Positions 43,327-51,863 of a stretch of 64,000 nucleotides of DNA are shown here, piece by piece; position 1 is the first letter of the stretch; the number at the start of each line of letters is the position of its first letter. The notes beneath the pieces were generated by a model. It ran no database searches, was not told the origin of the DNA, and was given only the letters and a program-made list of their open reading frames with translations. Position numbers and translations under genes: made by a program. This DNA comes from Microbacterium sorbitolivorans (GTDB lineage: Bacteria > Actinomycetota > Actinomycetes > Actinomycetales > Microbacteriaceae). The DNA is taken from positions 434,001 to 498,000 of the forward strand of contig NZ_KZ848475.1 of NCBI RefSeq assembly GCF_003327285.1, given 5' to 3'.

Positions 43327-44465
43327 AGATCGAACGCATCGAAACCTTCCTGGTCGCCCCGCGGTGGCTGCTCTGCCGCATCGAGACCGACACGGGGCTC
43401 GTCGGCTGGGGCGAGCCGTCGCTCGAGGGCCGCGCCCGCACGGTGCAGACCGCCGTCGAGGAGCTACGCCCGCTGCTGATCGGCAGGGATCCGTCGCGCA
43501 TCGAAGACCTGTGGATCCACATGACGCGCGGCACCTTCTACCGCGGCGGCCCGATCCTCTCGAGTGCCGTCGCCGGCATCGACCAGGCGCTGTGGGACAT
43601 CAAGGGGAAGATGCACGGGGTGCCCGTGCACGAACTCTTCGGCGGCCCCGTGCGTGACCGGGTGCGCTACTACTCGTGGGTCGGCGGTGACGAGCCCGCC
43701 GAGATCGCGGACGCGGTGCGCGAGCAGGTGGAGAAAGGATCCACCGCCATCAAGATGAATGCGATCGGTCGGACTCGCGCGATCTCGACGAACGCCGAGC
43801 TCGATAGCGTCGTGGCCCGCGCCGAGGAGGCGCGCTCGGCGCTGGGTCGCGAAGGCGACTTCGCGATCGATTTCCACGGACGCATGTCGATCGTGGACTC
43901 GCGCCGCATGATACCGCGCCTGGCCGAGACCGGACCGCTCTTCATCGAGGAGCCCGTCGTGCCGGAGCAGACGCATCTGCTTCCCCAGCTCACGAACCTC
44001 GGCGTGCCGATCGCGACGGGTGAACGACTGTTCAGCCGCCAGGATTTCCTGCCTGCCTTTGAAGCGGGCATCTCGGTTGCTCAACCCGATATCTCCCACG
44101 CGGGCGGCATCTCCGAGGTCGCGCGCATCACGACGATGGCCGAGGTATGGGGCGTACACGTGGCGCCGCACTGCCCGCTCGGCCCGATCGCGCTTGCCTC
44201 GAGCTTGCAGATCGCGTTCGCGAAGCACAACTTCCTCATCCAGGAGATCAGCGCCGGCATTCACTACAACAAGGGCGCCGACCTGCTCGACTACCTCGTC
44301 GACACCTCGGTGTTCACGACCGAGAACGGCGCAATCCCGCGCCTCACCAGCCCGGGCCTCGGCATCGAGATCGACGAGGCCGCCGTCCGCGCCGCGGACA
44401 AGGCAGAATTCGAATGGATCTCGCCGACCTGGCGCGATGACGATGGCGCCTTTGCAGAATGGTGA
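43323..44465 (+). CDS. dgoD: galactonate dehydratase-type enolase-superfamily enzyme
   Basis: This 380-residue Mg2+-dependent acid sugar dehydratase has metal/catalytic residues at the positions usual for DgoD: Asp183 and His185 in AIDFHGR, Glu209 in LFIEEPV, Glu234 in ATGERL. A distal His pair lies in GVHVAPHCPLG. The N-terminal capping domain begins MKIERIETFLVAPRWL. GTG 43323 overlaps the regulator stop. It should convert D-galactonate (or a close aldonate) to its 2-keto-3-deoxy acid, the substrate of the kinase at 41665. Confidence 0.88.
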   Translation: MKIERIETFLVAPRWLLCRIETDTGLVGWGEPSLEGRARTVQTAVEELRPLLIGRDPSRIEDLWIHMTRGTFYRGGPILSSAVAGIDQALWDIKGKMHGVPVHELFGGPVRDRVRYYSWVGGDEPAEIADAVREQVEKGSTAIKMNAIGRTRAISTNAELDSVVARAEEARSALGREGDFAIDFHGRMSIVDSRRMIPRLAETGPLFIEEPVVPEQTHLLPQLTNLGVPIATGERLFSRQDFLPAFEAGISVAQPDISHAGGISEVARITTMAEVWGVHVAPHCPLGPIALASSLQIAFAKHNFLIQEISAGIHYNKGADLLDYLVDTSVFTTENGAIPRLTSPGLGIEIDEAAVRAADKAEFEWISPTWRDDDGAFAEW

Positions 44466-45262
44466 TCAGCATGACCTGGAAGACAATCTCCCTCACCCCG
44501 CACGAACTCGGCGAGGGTCTCCGCCTCGTCGACGGCGCACCCCATTGGGTGAACCTCCTTGCCGGCGAGCTGTACGCGCATCGTGAGGGTTCGACGGCGC
44601 TCGTCCGCAAGGAGGCCGCGCCGCTCGGCTTCGCCGACCGCGCGCCCGACGGAACACTCATCGGTATCCTCGGCACGAGCCTCGTCTCGCTCGCGGGCGA
44701 CGCACGCGCCATCGGCGACACGGGCCTCGACCTCGCATCGAACCGCGTCAACGACGGCGATATCGCCGCCGACGGGTCCGTCTGGTTCGGCACGATGCCG
44801 TGGCAGGGTGCCGCAGGCGAGGGATTCGTGTGGCGTTACAGCCCGGCCACCGGCGAGATGACGCGCGAGATCGACGGGCTCGCGATCCCCAACGGCCCGA
44901 CCTTCCTCCCCGGCGGCGAAAGCTTCCTCCTCGCCGACAGCCCGCGCGGCGTGATCTACGAGGTCCCCGCCACCGCGCCGGACCACCGCCGCGTGTTCGC
45001 GAAGGTCGAGGGCGGATCCCCCGACGGCATCCATGTCGACGGAGAGGGCCGCATCTGGAACGCCGTGTGGGGCGGCTCACGCGTCGATGTTTACGAGCCG
45101 ACGGGCGCGCTGCTGCACTCGATCGCGGTGCCGGTTTCGCAGCCGACGAGCGTGCTGGTTCACGACGGCCACGTGTACGTCACCTCGGCGACGTCGGATC
45201 TGACCGAACCGAACGAGTTCGACGGCCACACGCTGGTCGCGCCGCTCGATGACGTCATCTAA
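44459..45262 (+). CDS. SMP-30/gluconolactonase-type lactonase
   Basis: This 267-residue six-bladed propeller of the SMP-30 family hydrolyses sugar lactones. Family features are the N-terminal LGEGLRLVDGAPHWVNLLAGELY, the central SNRVNDGDIAADGSVWFGTM with the metal-binding Asn/Asp, and SPDGIHVDGEGRIWNAVWGGSRV with another metal Asp. ATG 44459 overlaps the dehydratase end, and ATG 44471 is also possible. It supplies the aldonate to the dehydratase directly upstream. Confidence 0.9.
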   Translation: MVISMTWKTISLTPHELGEGLRLVDGAPHWVNLLAGELYAHREGSTALVRKEAAPLGFADRAPDGTLIGILGTSLVSLAGDARAIGDTGLDLASNRVNDGDIAADGSVWFGTMPWQGAAGEGFVWRYSPATGEMTREIDGLAIPNGPTFLPGGESFLLADSPRGVIYEVPATAPDHRRVFAKVEGGSPDGIHVDGEGRIWNAVWGGSRVDVYEPTGALLHSIAVPVSQPTSVLVHDGHVYVTSATSDLTEPNEFDGHTLVAPLDDVI

Positions 45263-45311
45263 GTAATGCAAGACGCTCTTCCCTGACTGGGGGAAGAGCA
45301 TCTTCCATTAC
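45263..45311. repeat. intergenic palindrome between lactonase and SDR
   Basis: The 22-base arms (GTAATG-N-AAGA-N-GCTCTTCCC) have two mismatches around a short loop. It lies between convergent genes and probably terminates both. Confidence 0.75.
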
Positions 45312-45318
45312 CAGAAGC

Positions 45319-46059
45319 TCAGGACGACGCCTTCTTGACGCTCCAGCCGCCGTCGACCGGCAGCTCGACGCCCGTGATGAACGAGGCGCGATCCGAGCAG
45401 AGGAACGCGATCGCCTCACCGACCTCTGACGGGTCTCCGAGGCGGTCCGCCGCGGTCGCCTCCGCCGATAGGCGGCGGTCTTCGTCACCGATCTCGGCCC
45501 ACGCCGCGGTCAGGACAGGCCCGGGAAGCACGGCGTTGACGCGGATCGTGGGCCCGTACTCGACGGCCAGCTGGCGGGTAAGCCCCGTCAGCGCGGTCTT
45601 CGTCGCGGCGTATGCCGGCCGCCCCGGCAGACCGAAATGCGCGTGCACGGAGGAGACGAACACGACCGACGCGGCGTCGTTCTCACGGAGCTGCGGCAGC
45701 AGGGCCTTGAAGCCGAGGAATGCGCCCGTGAGGTTCACGCTCAGCTGGCGCTCCCAGCTCTCGAGCGAGGTCTGCTCGATGTCGACGATCTCGACGGTGT
45801 AGGCGTTGCTCACGAGCGCGTCGGCGGGACCGAACGTCCTGCGGCACTCGTCGGCGGCCGCCCGCCATTCGTCCGGGTCGGAGACATCCATGACGCGCGC
45901 GGCGGCCTTTCCACCTGCCGCCAGGATTTGGTCACAGGTCTCGAGGACCTCAGGCGAACGGTCGATGAGGAACACGTTGGCGCCTGCCTCGGCCATCACC
46001 GCCGCGGTCGCGGCACCGATGCCGCCTGCGGATCCTGTGATCACTGCGGTCTTCGTCAC
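45319..46059 (-). CDS. SDR-family sugar dehydrogenase
   Basis: This 246-residue short-chain dehydrogenase has the cofactor motif TGSAGGIGAA near residues 8-17 and Asp in FLIDRS favouring NAD. The NNAG-equivalent reads SNAYTV, catalytic Ser-Tyr-Lys is seen in VSSVHAH and YAATKTAL, and the PG motif in VLPGPV. GTG 46059 is chosen since AGGAGC lies seven bases upstream. Its locus suggests oxidation of a free aldose (galactose or similar) to the lactone used by the SMP-30 protein; substrate specificity is inference. Confidence 0.88.
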   Translation of the reverse strand: MTKTAVITGSAGGIGAATAAVMAEAGANVFLIDRSPEVLETCDQILAAGGKAAARVMDVSDPDEWRAAADECRRTFGPADALVSNAYTVEIVDIEQTSLESWERQLSVNLTGAFLGFKALLPQLRENDAASVVFVSSVHAHFGLPGRPAYAATKTALTGLTRQLAVEYGPTIRVNAVLPGPVLTAAWAEIGDEDRRLSAEATAADRLGDPSEVGEAIAFLCSDRASFITGVELPVDGGWSVKKASS

Positions 46060-46069
46060 GTCGTTGCTC

Positions 46070-47377
46070 CTAAGCTGCGAGGATTTCGGCATTCATCGCC
46101 CGCTGCCACTCGCGCAGCTGCCACATCGGGTGATGAGGCGCGGCGTTCGAGCAGAGGACCATGCCCCATACGCCGCGCGCGAGCGCGGTGCGGATCCCGT
46201 GCTCGGCGAGTCCGCGACCGATCTCGCCCTCTTCGAAGGTGCCGTGCAGCGGCGTGTATCCGATCCAGCCCTCGCCGACCATCGCCGGGATGCCGCGCCA
46301 GCGGGCCCACTCGGCGATCGCGATGACGCGCGACTCGATCTCCCGGGCCATGACCTCGGCGAATGGAGCGTAGTGTTCGTTCAGCCAGCCATCCCACGCC
46401 TCAGGATCAACCCAGTCGTAGCCGTAGACCATCTGGTCGGTGATGACGGTGGCGCGCATCTTCCAGTCGAGCGGGCGGCCGTACTCGCCGAACGCCGGGG
46501 CGTCGCGCCGCATAAGCGATCGCAGGGTCGCGTTCGGGAAGTCCTCCGTACCTTCGGATCGAATATCGATGCGCTTCTGCAGTTCGTCGAGCACGCCGTA
46601 GCTGTAGATGTGGAACTGCGCCGTGCCGAGCTCTTCGGGGACCTCGTGCATCGACAGGTGCGGCGGCTTGCCATAGCTGGCGGTCACCAGCAGGTCGGGA
46701 TGTGCCTCCGCGAGACCCGCGACGGCTGCACGGCCGGCGGGCAGCGTGATGTCGGGCAGGATCGAGAAGTCGACCTCGTTGTGCACCTCGACGAGCGCGA
46801 TCATGTCGCGGAAGCCGGCCTCCGTGAGCCAGACGATCATGCGGGTCCAGGCGGCGGCGAGGGCGTCGTAACGCCCATCGAGAGCGATGGCGTCCATTGC
46901 CTCGAACCAGCGCGGCGAGGCGGCGAATGATGCCGATTGCTGGTACTCCCAGCTCGCGAGCACGATGACCAGATTGTGGCGGCGCGCGGCCTCGAAGAGC
47001 TGGCGCGTGCGCGCGAACATGTCGACGCGGAAGCCGCCCGCTGTGTCGTACCAGCGGGTGCGCTGACCGTAGAAGCCGCCATCGGGAGCGGGTCCGAGCC
47101 CCTCGATCTCCAGATCCCGGGCGAGGTCGTCGAGGCCGAGCCCGCCGAACATCAACATGGGTGCGGCACAGATGCGGATCGCGTTGTAACCGAGCGACGC
47201 GGCGTCGGCGACGACGGCGTCGAGGTCTTCGTAAGGCTGTCCAGGGCCCGCCTGCGTATACCACGAAAAGTCCCACAGCGTGATCGTGAGCCGCTGCGGC
47301 AGATGCGCCGGCACGACGCCGGTCAGCTGCGAGTGGTCGCGGGCGATCGTGCCCGCGCCGAGATAACGCTCTGTCAT
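46070..47377 (-). CDS. cellulase-like glycoside hydrolase (TIM barrel)
   Basis: This 435-residue protein has no signal peptide. TIM-barrel landmarks are LTITLWDFSWYTQ, YNAIRICAAPMLMFGG, ALVEVHNEVDFS (candidate acid Glu) and AMVGEGWIGYTP (candidate nucleophile Glu). This spacing fits clan GH-A and the 'cellulase-like' family. It has no recognised EC activity. It is divergent from the AraC regulator and precedes the SDR gene by ten bases, so it is probably co-transcribed with it. It may release the sugar the SDR oxidises. Confidence 0.75.
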   Translation of the reverse strand: MTERYLGAGTIARDHSQLTGVVPAHLPQRLTITLWDFSWYTQAGPGQPYEDLDAVVADAASLGYNAIRICAAPMLMFGGLGLDDLARDLEIEGLGPAPDGGFYGQRTRWYDTAGGFRVDMFARTRQLFEAARRHNLVIVLASWEYQQSASFAASPRWFEAMDAIALDGRYDALAAAWTRMIVWLTEAGFRDMIALVEVHNEVDFSILPDITLPAGRAAVAGLAEAHPDLLVTASYGKPPHLSMHEVPEELGTAQFHIYSYGVLDELQKRIDIRSEGTEDFPNATLRSLMRRDAPAFGEYGRPLDWKMRATVITDQMVYGYDWVDPEAWDGWLNEHYAPFAEVMAREIESRVIAIAEWARWRGIPAMVGEGWIGYTPLHGTFEEGEIGRGLAEHGIRTALARGVWGMVLCSNAAPHHPMWQLREWQRAMNAEILAA

Positions 47378-47486
47378 GGGGGCTCCGTATCTGTCTAGGT
47401 CCACGCTCACCCGGTACGGCCTCGCCACCGAGCAGACCTTCACGTTACCGAGTTCCTCGAGCCCCGAGCATGGCCGTTCTCACCAC

Positions 47487-47502
47487 TTACATGGACGATC
47501 CG
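47487..47502. promoter_or_regulatory. candidate AraC-regulator site
   Basis: TTACATGGACGATCCG lies between the cellulase-like gene and the AraC gene. It matches 13 of 16 bases of TCACATGGATGATTCG at 51709-51724 upstream of the importer, and all differences are transitions. Confidence 0.45.
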
Positions 47503-47528
47503 ATGATGTTGCGTGGCAGGATTGCCGT

Positions 47529-48392
47529 ATGGAACTCGCAGACGGCTTCGATCGCCAACGTATGAGCGTGCTACCGCGTCCGATCGCCGAACGGGCGCTC
47601 GGCCAGGCCGTCACCCAGCGCATGTTGGTCACCGACGCAGGGTATTTCCCACAGGCGCGTCATCATGGACGGCATCGTCCCGAGGGGTCCCGCGAGACGA
47701 TCGTGATCGTCTGCGGATCCGGCTCTGGCTGGGCCGAGATCGACGGGATGCGCACCCGGATCACGCGCGGAACCGCGCTCGTGATCCCCGAGGGCGTCGC
47801 GCATTCATACGGAGCCTCGGACTCCGATCCCTGGACGATCTGGTGGTGCCACGTGCGCGGCACCGACGTGCCCGAGCTCATCAACGCGGCGGGCATCACC
47901 CGCGGCTCGCGCACTGTCGCGCTTCGCGCGGTCGAGCGCGCGACCGCGCTTCTCGACGAGATGGCTGTCTCGCTCTCTCGCGACACGACGCCGGCGCGGA
48001 TCCTGGCGGCGTCGGGCATTGCGTGGCATCTGCTGACGATGCTCGCCGCCGATCGTTCCCTCCCCGCAGAGGGAACGCCGCTGGAACGCGCCATGCGCTA
48101 CCTCGAGGAGCGGATCGACTCGCAGGTGCAGGTACCCGAGCTCGCCGACCTCGTCGGTGTCTCGCCCTCCCACCTCGCATCGCTGTTCCGCGAGGCCACG
48201 GGCGGCGGGGTCCTCGCACATCACAACGCCCTCAAGATGGCGTATGCCCGCACCCTGCTCGACACCACGTCGCTGTCGATCGCCGAGATCGCACAGGCGG
48301 TGGGTCGCGACGATCCGTTTTACTTCTCGAGGCAGTTCAGCCGCGTGCACGGCGTGAGCCCCCGCGCGTATCGCGCGCTGCGCAAGGGGTAG
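47529..48392 (+). CDS. AraC-family regulator of the galactoside locus
   Basis: This 287-residue protein has an N-terminal cupin-like sensing domain (RETIVIVCGSGSGWAEIDGM, GTALVIPEGVAHSYGA). Two C-terminal helix-turn-helix motifs follow (VPELADLVGVSPSHLASLFREATGGG and SIAEIAQAVGRDDPFYFSRQFSRVHGVSPRAYR). ATG 47529 begins the cupin. An upstream in-frame extension to 47376 overlaps the divergent gene and lacks coding character. It probably activates the hydrolase/SDR genes and the importer at 48429-51609 in response to a sugar. Confidence 0.9.
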   Translation: MELADGFDRQRMSVLPRPIAERALGQAVTQRMLVTDAGYFPQARHHGRHRPEGSRETIVIVCGSGSGWAEIDGMRTRITRGTALVIPEGVAHSYGASDSDPWTIWWCHVRGTDVPELINAAGITRGSRTVALRAVERATALLDEMAVSLSRDTTPARILAASGIAWHLLTMLAADRSLPAEGTPLERAMRYLEERIDSQVQVPELADLVGVSPSHLASLFREATGGGVLAHHNALKMAYARTLLDTTSLSIAEIAQAVGRDDPFYFSRQFSRVHGVSPRAYRALRKG

Positions 48393-48399
48393 GGCCAAA

Positions 48400-48423
48400 G
48401 GGGCCGGGAAGAACCCCGGCCCC
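48400..48423. terminator. bidirectional terminator hairpin
   Basis: GGGGCCGGG pairs with CCCGGCCCC around a six-base loop between the convergent AraC and permease genes. Confidence 0.7.
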
Positions 48424-48428
48424 TGCGT

Positions 48429-49340
48429 TTAGCCCTTCGTCGCCCCCGCCGTCAAGTCCGCGCGCCAGAATCGCTGCAGACTCGACATCAAGGCGACGAG
48501 GATCAGCGCCGAGACGGCGGATCCCATCACCACGAGCGCGTAGAACATCGGGTCGCGCTGCGTCTGGCCGTTCCACAGGGTCAGGCCGAGCGTCACGGGG
48601 AAGGACTTCGTGTCGTCCAGCATGACGAGCGGCAGCAGGTAGTTGTTCCAGATCGTGACGAACTGGAAGAGGAAGATCGTCACGAACGCCGGCGTCATCA
48701 TGCGCGACGCGATCTGCGCGAAGATGCGGATCTCGCCCGCGCCGTCGAGACGGGCGGCCTCGATGACCTCGTCCGGCACCGACGCGCTCGCGTGGATGCG
48801 CGCCAGGTAGACGCCGAAGGGGCTCACCATGCTCGGCAGGAGGACCGACCAATAGCTGCCGACCAGCCCGACCTCGTTCATGAGGAAGTACAGCGGAAGC
48901 GCGATGACGGTTGCGGGAACGAGGACACCACCGAGGATGACGCTGAAGAGCGCCTCGCGGCCCCGGAACGGATACTTGGCGATCGCGTAGCCGCAGGCTG
49001 CCGCGAGCACCATCGCGACGAGCGCGCCGAGCCCCGAGTAGATCACGCTGTTGACGAGCCAGCGCGTGAAGACGCCGCCGTCCTGCGTGAACAGCGCGAC
49101 CAGGTTGTGCCAGGCGGCCGGGGTGTCCGAGAACCACAGGCCGAAGGTGCCGAAGAGGTCGGCAGGCGACTTCGTCGCGGCGATGATCACCCAGATCAGC
49201 GGCAGAAGAAAGTAGACGGCCGCGACGATGAGGACCAGGTTGACGGCGTAGACGCTGGGTCCGGCGGGTTGGCGGCGACGGCGCGGGGCATTGTCGCCGA
49301 CCGTCAGGGCGCGCGTTACGTTGCGAGTTGCGGTCACCAT
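48429..49340 (-). CDS. sugar ABC transporter permease (MalG type), galactoside locus
   Basis: This 303-residue permease has six membrane segments and the EAA motif EAARLDGAGEIRIFAQIASRM. AAAGGGGAA lies before ATG 49340. The start overlaps the upstream permease stop as ATGGTGA, the same junction as in the CHAT operon. It is the last gene of the importer operon. Confidence 0.92.
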   Translation of the reverse strand: MVTATRNVTRALTVGDNAPRRRRQPAGPSVYAVNLVLIVAAVYFLLPLIWVIIAATKSPADLFGTFGLWFSDTPAAWHNLVALFTQDGGVFTRWLVNSVIYSGLGALVAMVLAAACGYAIAKYPFRGREALFSVILGGVLVPATVIALPLYFLMNEVGLVGSYWSVLLPSMVSPFGVYLARIHASASVPDEVIEAARLDGAGEIRIFAQIASRMMTPAFVTIFLFQFVTIWNNYLLPLVMLDDTKSFPVTLGLTLWNGQTQRDPMFYALVVMGSAVSALILVALMSSLQRFWRADLTAGATKG

Positions 49341-50245
49341 GCGCGGTTCCCCTTTCGGTTGACGAATCGCAGGAATCCGAACGACACGACAAAGCCGAGC
49401 AGTGCGACGATCACTGCCATCGCCGAGGCGAGGTTCGAATTGCCCTGTGCGAACGCCTGGTTGTATGCGGCGAGATTCGGGGTGAAGGTCGTGCCGATCG
49501 CCGTGGTAAGCGGTCGCAGCACGAGCGGCTCGACGAAGAGCTGCAGCGTGCCGATGATGGTGAACACGGTGACGAGGATCACCGAGGGACGCACGAGCGG
49601 AAGCTTGATGTGCAAGATGGTCGCCCACGCCGACGCACCATCGACTCGCGCCGCCTCGTACAGTTCCGAGGGAATGGCGTCGAGCGCCGAGGACAGGATC
49701 ACCATGTTGTATCCGGCGAAGCCCCAGAGGGAGATGTTCGCGATCGCGAAGAGGACCACGCTCGACGACAACGGGTTGACGTCGATCCCCCAGTTGCTGA
49801 GCACCTGCAGGATCGGGCTCGTAGCAGGCACGTAGAGGAAGCCCCAGAGCAGCGTCGCGACGACGCCCGGGACGCCGTACGGCGCGAACGAGATGATGCG
49901 GAAGACCCGCGGGAAGCGTGCGCTCGCGGAGTCGAGCAGGAGCGCGAGACCCAGCGCGGTGACGACCATGAGCGGGACGAGGATCGCGGAGAACAACAGC
50001 AGACGCAGCAGACTCTGCGAGAAGGTTGGATCCGAGAACGCGCGCACATAGTTGTCGAAGAAGGCGAACTTGGTCTCGGGCGCTCCGAAGCCGAGTCCCG
50101 AGCTTTCCGTGGCGAACAGGCTCTGCACAACGGCATACACGATCGGGGCGATGAAGAATGCCGCGAACATGATGACGAAGGGCAGGATGAGTACCCAGGC
50201 CGCGCGGGGAATGCGCGCCCGGGTGCGATGAGTGCGTGTTGCCAC
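49334..50245 (-). CDS. sugar ABC transporter permease (MalF type), galactoside locus
   Basis: This 303-residue permease has the first helix AWVLILPFVIMFAAFFIAPIV and the EAA motif EAARVDGASAWATILHIKLPL. GTG 50245 has GGAGGAG directly upstream. It is translationally coupled to the following permease. Confidence 0.92.
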   Translation of the reverse strand: MATRTHRTRARIPRAAWVLILPFVIMFAAFFIAPIVYAVVQSLFATESSGLGFGAPETKFAFFDNYVRAFSDPTFSQSLLRLLLFSAILVPLMVVTALGLALLLDSASARFPRVFRIISFAPYGVPGVVATLLWGFLYVPATSPILQVLSNWGIDVNPLSSSVVLFAIANISLWGFAGYNMVILSSALDAIPSELYEAARVDGASAWATILHIKLPLVRPSVILVTVFTIIGTLQLFVEPLVLRPLTTAIGTTFTPNLAAYNQAFAQGNSNLASAMAVIVALLGFVVSFGFLRFVNRKGNRAW

Positions 50246-50261
50246 GGTCTCCTCCAAGGGG

Positions 50262-50298
50262 TCGGGGGCGGACGCCGAGCTCGGCGCGCCGCCCCCGA
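50262..50298. terminator. GC hairpin between binding-protein and permease genes
   Basis: TCGGGGGCGG and CGCCGAG segments pair with CTCGGCG and CCGCCCCCGA with small bulges, just after the binding-protein stop. Confidence 0.65.
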
Positions 50299-50307
50299 TC
50301 GGATCGA

Positions 50308-51609
50308 TCAGTTGACGGAGATGCCGCGCTCTTCGAGCGCCGCGATCATGTCTTCCTGGGTCTTGTTGTAGGCGTCGACAAGCGGCTTGCCGCCGTCGAC
50401 GGAGGCCTTGACGTTGTCGACGAGGTCGGCGAACAGGGTCGACGACAGCGGCGGCCAGGTCCACGAGGTGTCGACGGCCTTGTCAGACTCGGCGAAGACG
50501 TCCCAGATGTTCTGTCCGCCGTAGAAGTCGAAGACCTCCGAGTCCTCGAGAGCCGTGATCTCGGAGATGTCGTCGATGGCGGGCCACCCGGCGCCGACCT
50601 CGGTCAGCAGATTGACGCTGGTGGGGTTCGAGTTCATCCACACCGCGAACTCAGCCGCTTCCTTCGGGTGCTTCGAGCCCTTGAGCACGGCGCTGGCGGA
50701 TCCGCCAGCCCACGTCGCGGATACGTTCTCGTCCGCGTTCCACTGCGGAACAGGACCGACTGCCCAGCTGCCCGCGAGGTCCGGCGCGGTGCCGCGCAGG
50801 ATCGCATCGGCCCACGAACCCGAGATCCAGGTGAGGACCTTGCCGCTCTGAATGTCAGCGTTCCACTCGCTCGACATGTCGGCCTCGACCTTGACGAGAT
50901 CCTCGTCCACGAGCTTCTGCCAGAACTCGGCGACCTTGAGCGTGTCGGCGCCATTGATGTCCACGGTCCAGGCGTCGTTCTCGGGAGTGAACCACTGCGC
51001 ACCGCCCTGCTGAGCGAGACCGATCATCCAGGGCGCCTGGTTGAACGCGAACGCGGCGATGTATGCACCCGACTCGCGAACCGTCTTCGCGGCCTCGTAG
51101 AACTCGTCCCACGTCTCCGGGTACTCGATGCCGAGCTCCTCGAAGACATCGGCGCGGTAGAACTGGCCGAGCGGGCCCGATGCCTGCGGAATCGAGTAGA
51201 CCGAACCGCCGAAGACACCGGTCTGCCACTGCCACTCGGTGAAGAGATCGGCGTCGTCCTCGACGTACTCGGTGATGTCCTCGAGTGCGTCGTTGATGAG
51301 GAAGTCAGGAATCGCGTCGTAGCCGATCTGCGCGACATCCGCGGCGTTGCCCGCCTGCACGGCCGACTGCATGGTCGCGTATCCGCCGTCCGGACCCGCT
51401 GTCACGGTCTCGAGTGTGACGTGCACATCGTCATGAGCCTCGTTGAACGCGTCGACCACCTGGTCGATGTTCGGGACCCAGGATTGGAAGGTGAGTTCGA
51501 CGGGGCCGTCCGACGACGAGTCGTCCGATGAACATGCGGCAAGGGACACCGCCGTCGCCATGACGACGGATGCTGCGAGCCAGCGGCGGCTCAGAGGTGA
51601 TATAGACAT
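50308..51609 (-). CDS. sugar-binding lipoprotein, galactoside locus
   Basis: This 433-residue lipoprotein has lipobox SLAAC (Cys about residue 26), a Ser/Asp linker and a type-1 solute-binding domain (VELTFQSWVPNIDQVVDAFNEAHDDVHV). A VLTWISGSWADAIL segment and a Trp-rich ligand region (DTSWTWPPLS) are visible. AAGGAGC precedes ATG 51609. It is the first gene of the importer operon. The neighbouring GH35 enzyme suggests beta-galactosides such as lactose or galactan oligomers as ligand. Confidence 0.92.
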   Translation of the reverse strand: MSISPLSRRWLAASVVMATAVSLAACSSDDSSSDGPVELTFQSWVPNIDQVVDAFNEAHDDVHVTLETVTAGPDGGYATMQSAVQAGNAADVAQIGYDAIPDFLINDALEDITEYVEDDADLFTEWQWQTGVFGGSVYSIPQASGPLGQFYRADVFEELGIEYPETWDEFYEAAKTVRESGAYIAAFAFNQAPWMIGLAQQGGAQWFTPENDAWTVDINGADTLKVAEFWQKLVDEDLVKVEADMSSEWNADIQSGKVLTWISGSWADAILRGTAPDLAGSWAVGPVPQWNADENVSATWAGGSASAVLKGSKHPKEAAEFAVWMNSNPTSVNLLTEVGAGWPAIDDISEITALEDSEVFDFYGGQNIWDVFAESDKAVDTSWTWPPLSSTLFADLVDNVKASVDGGKPLVDAYNKTQEDMIAALEERGISVN

Positions 51610-51708
51610 GGACGCTCCTTCGCGCGGAGTCGGGGATGGATATTTCCCCAGGGACATCGCACGATGTTACGCGGGAAATATGCGACAAAACATGGGTACT
51701 TCGCGTGT

Positions 51709-51724
51709 TCACATGGATGATTCG
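51709..51724. promoter_or_regulatory. candidate AraC-regulator site upstream of the importer
   Basis: TCACATGGATGATTCG lies 100 bp upstream of the binding-protein start and resembles the site at 47487 near the AraC gene. The surrounding 51640-51780 stretch is lower in GC, as expected for a promoter region. Confidence 0.45.
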
Positions 51725-51784
51725 CCACTCTTATGAAATATTCATCGTGACGCCGAGGCGTGGTCAAGGAATCACTATCCATTA

Positions 51785-51830
51785 AGTGAGACGGGTGCCG
51801 TTCACCAGGGCGAACGGCACCCGTCTCACT
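51785..51830. repeat. intergenic palindrome downstream of the GH35 gene
   Basis: Perfect 19 bp arms (AGTGAGACGGGTGCCGTTC) enclose an eight-base loop. It lies between the GH35 stop and the promoter of the co-directional importer operon, so it is a likely terminator insulating the two. Confidence 0.8.
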
Positions 51831-51863
51831 GGCGCTATCTCAACGGTGACTGTCACAGCGTCG

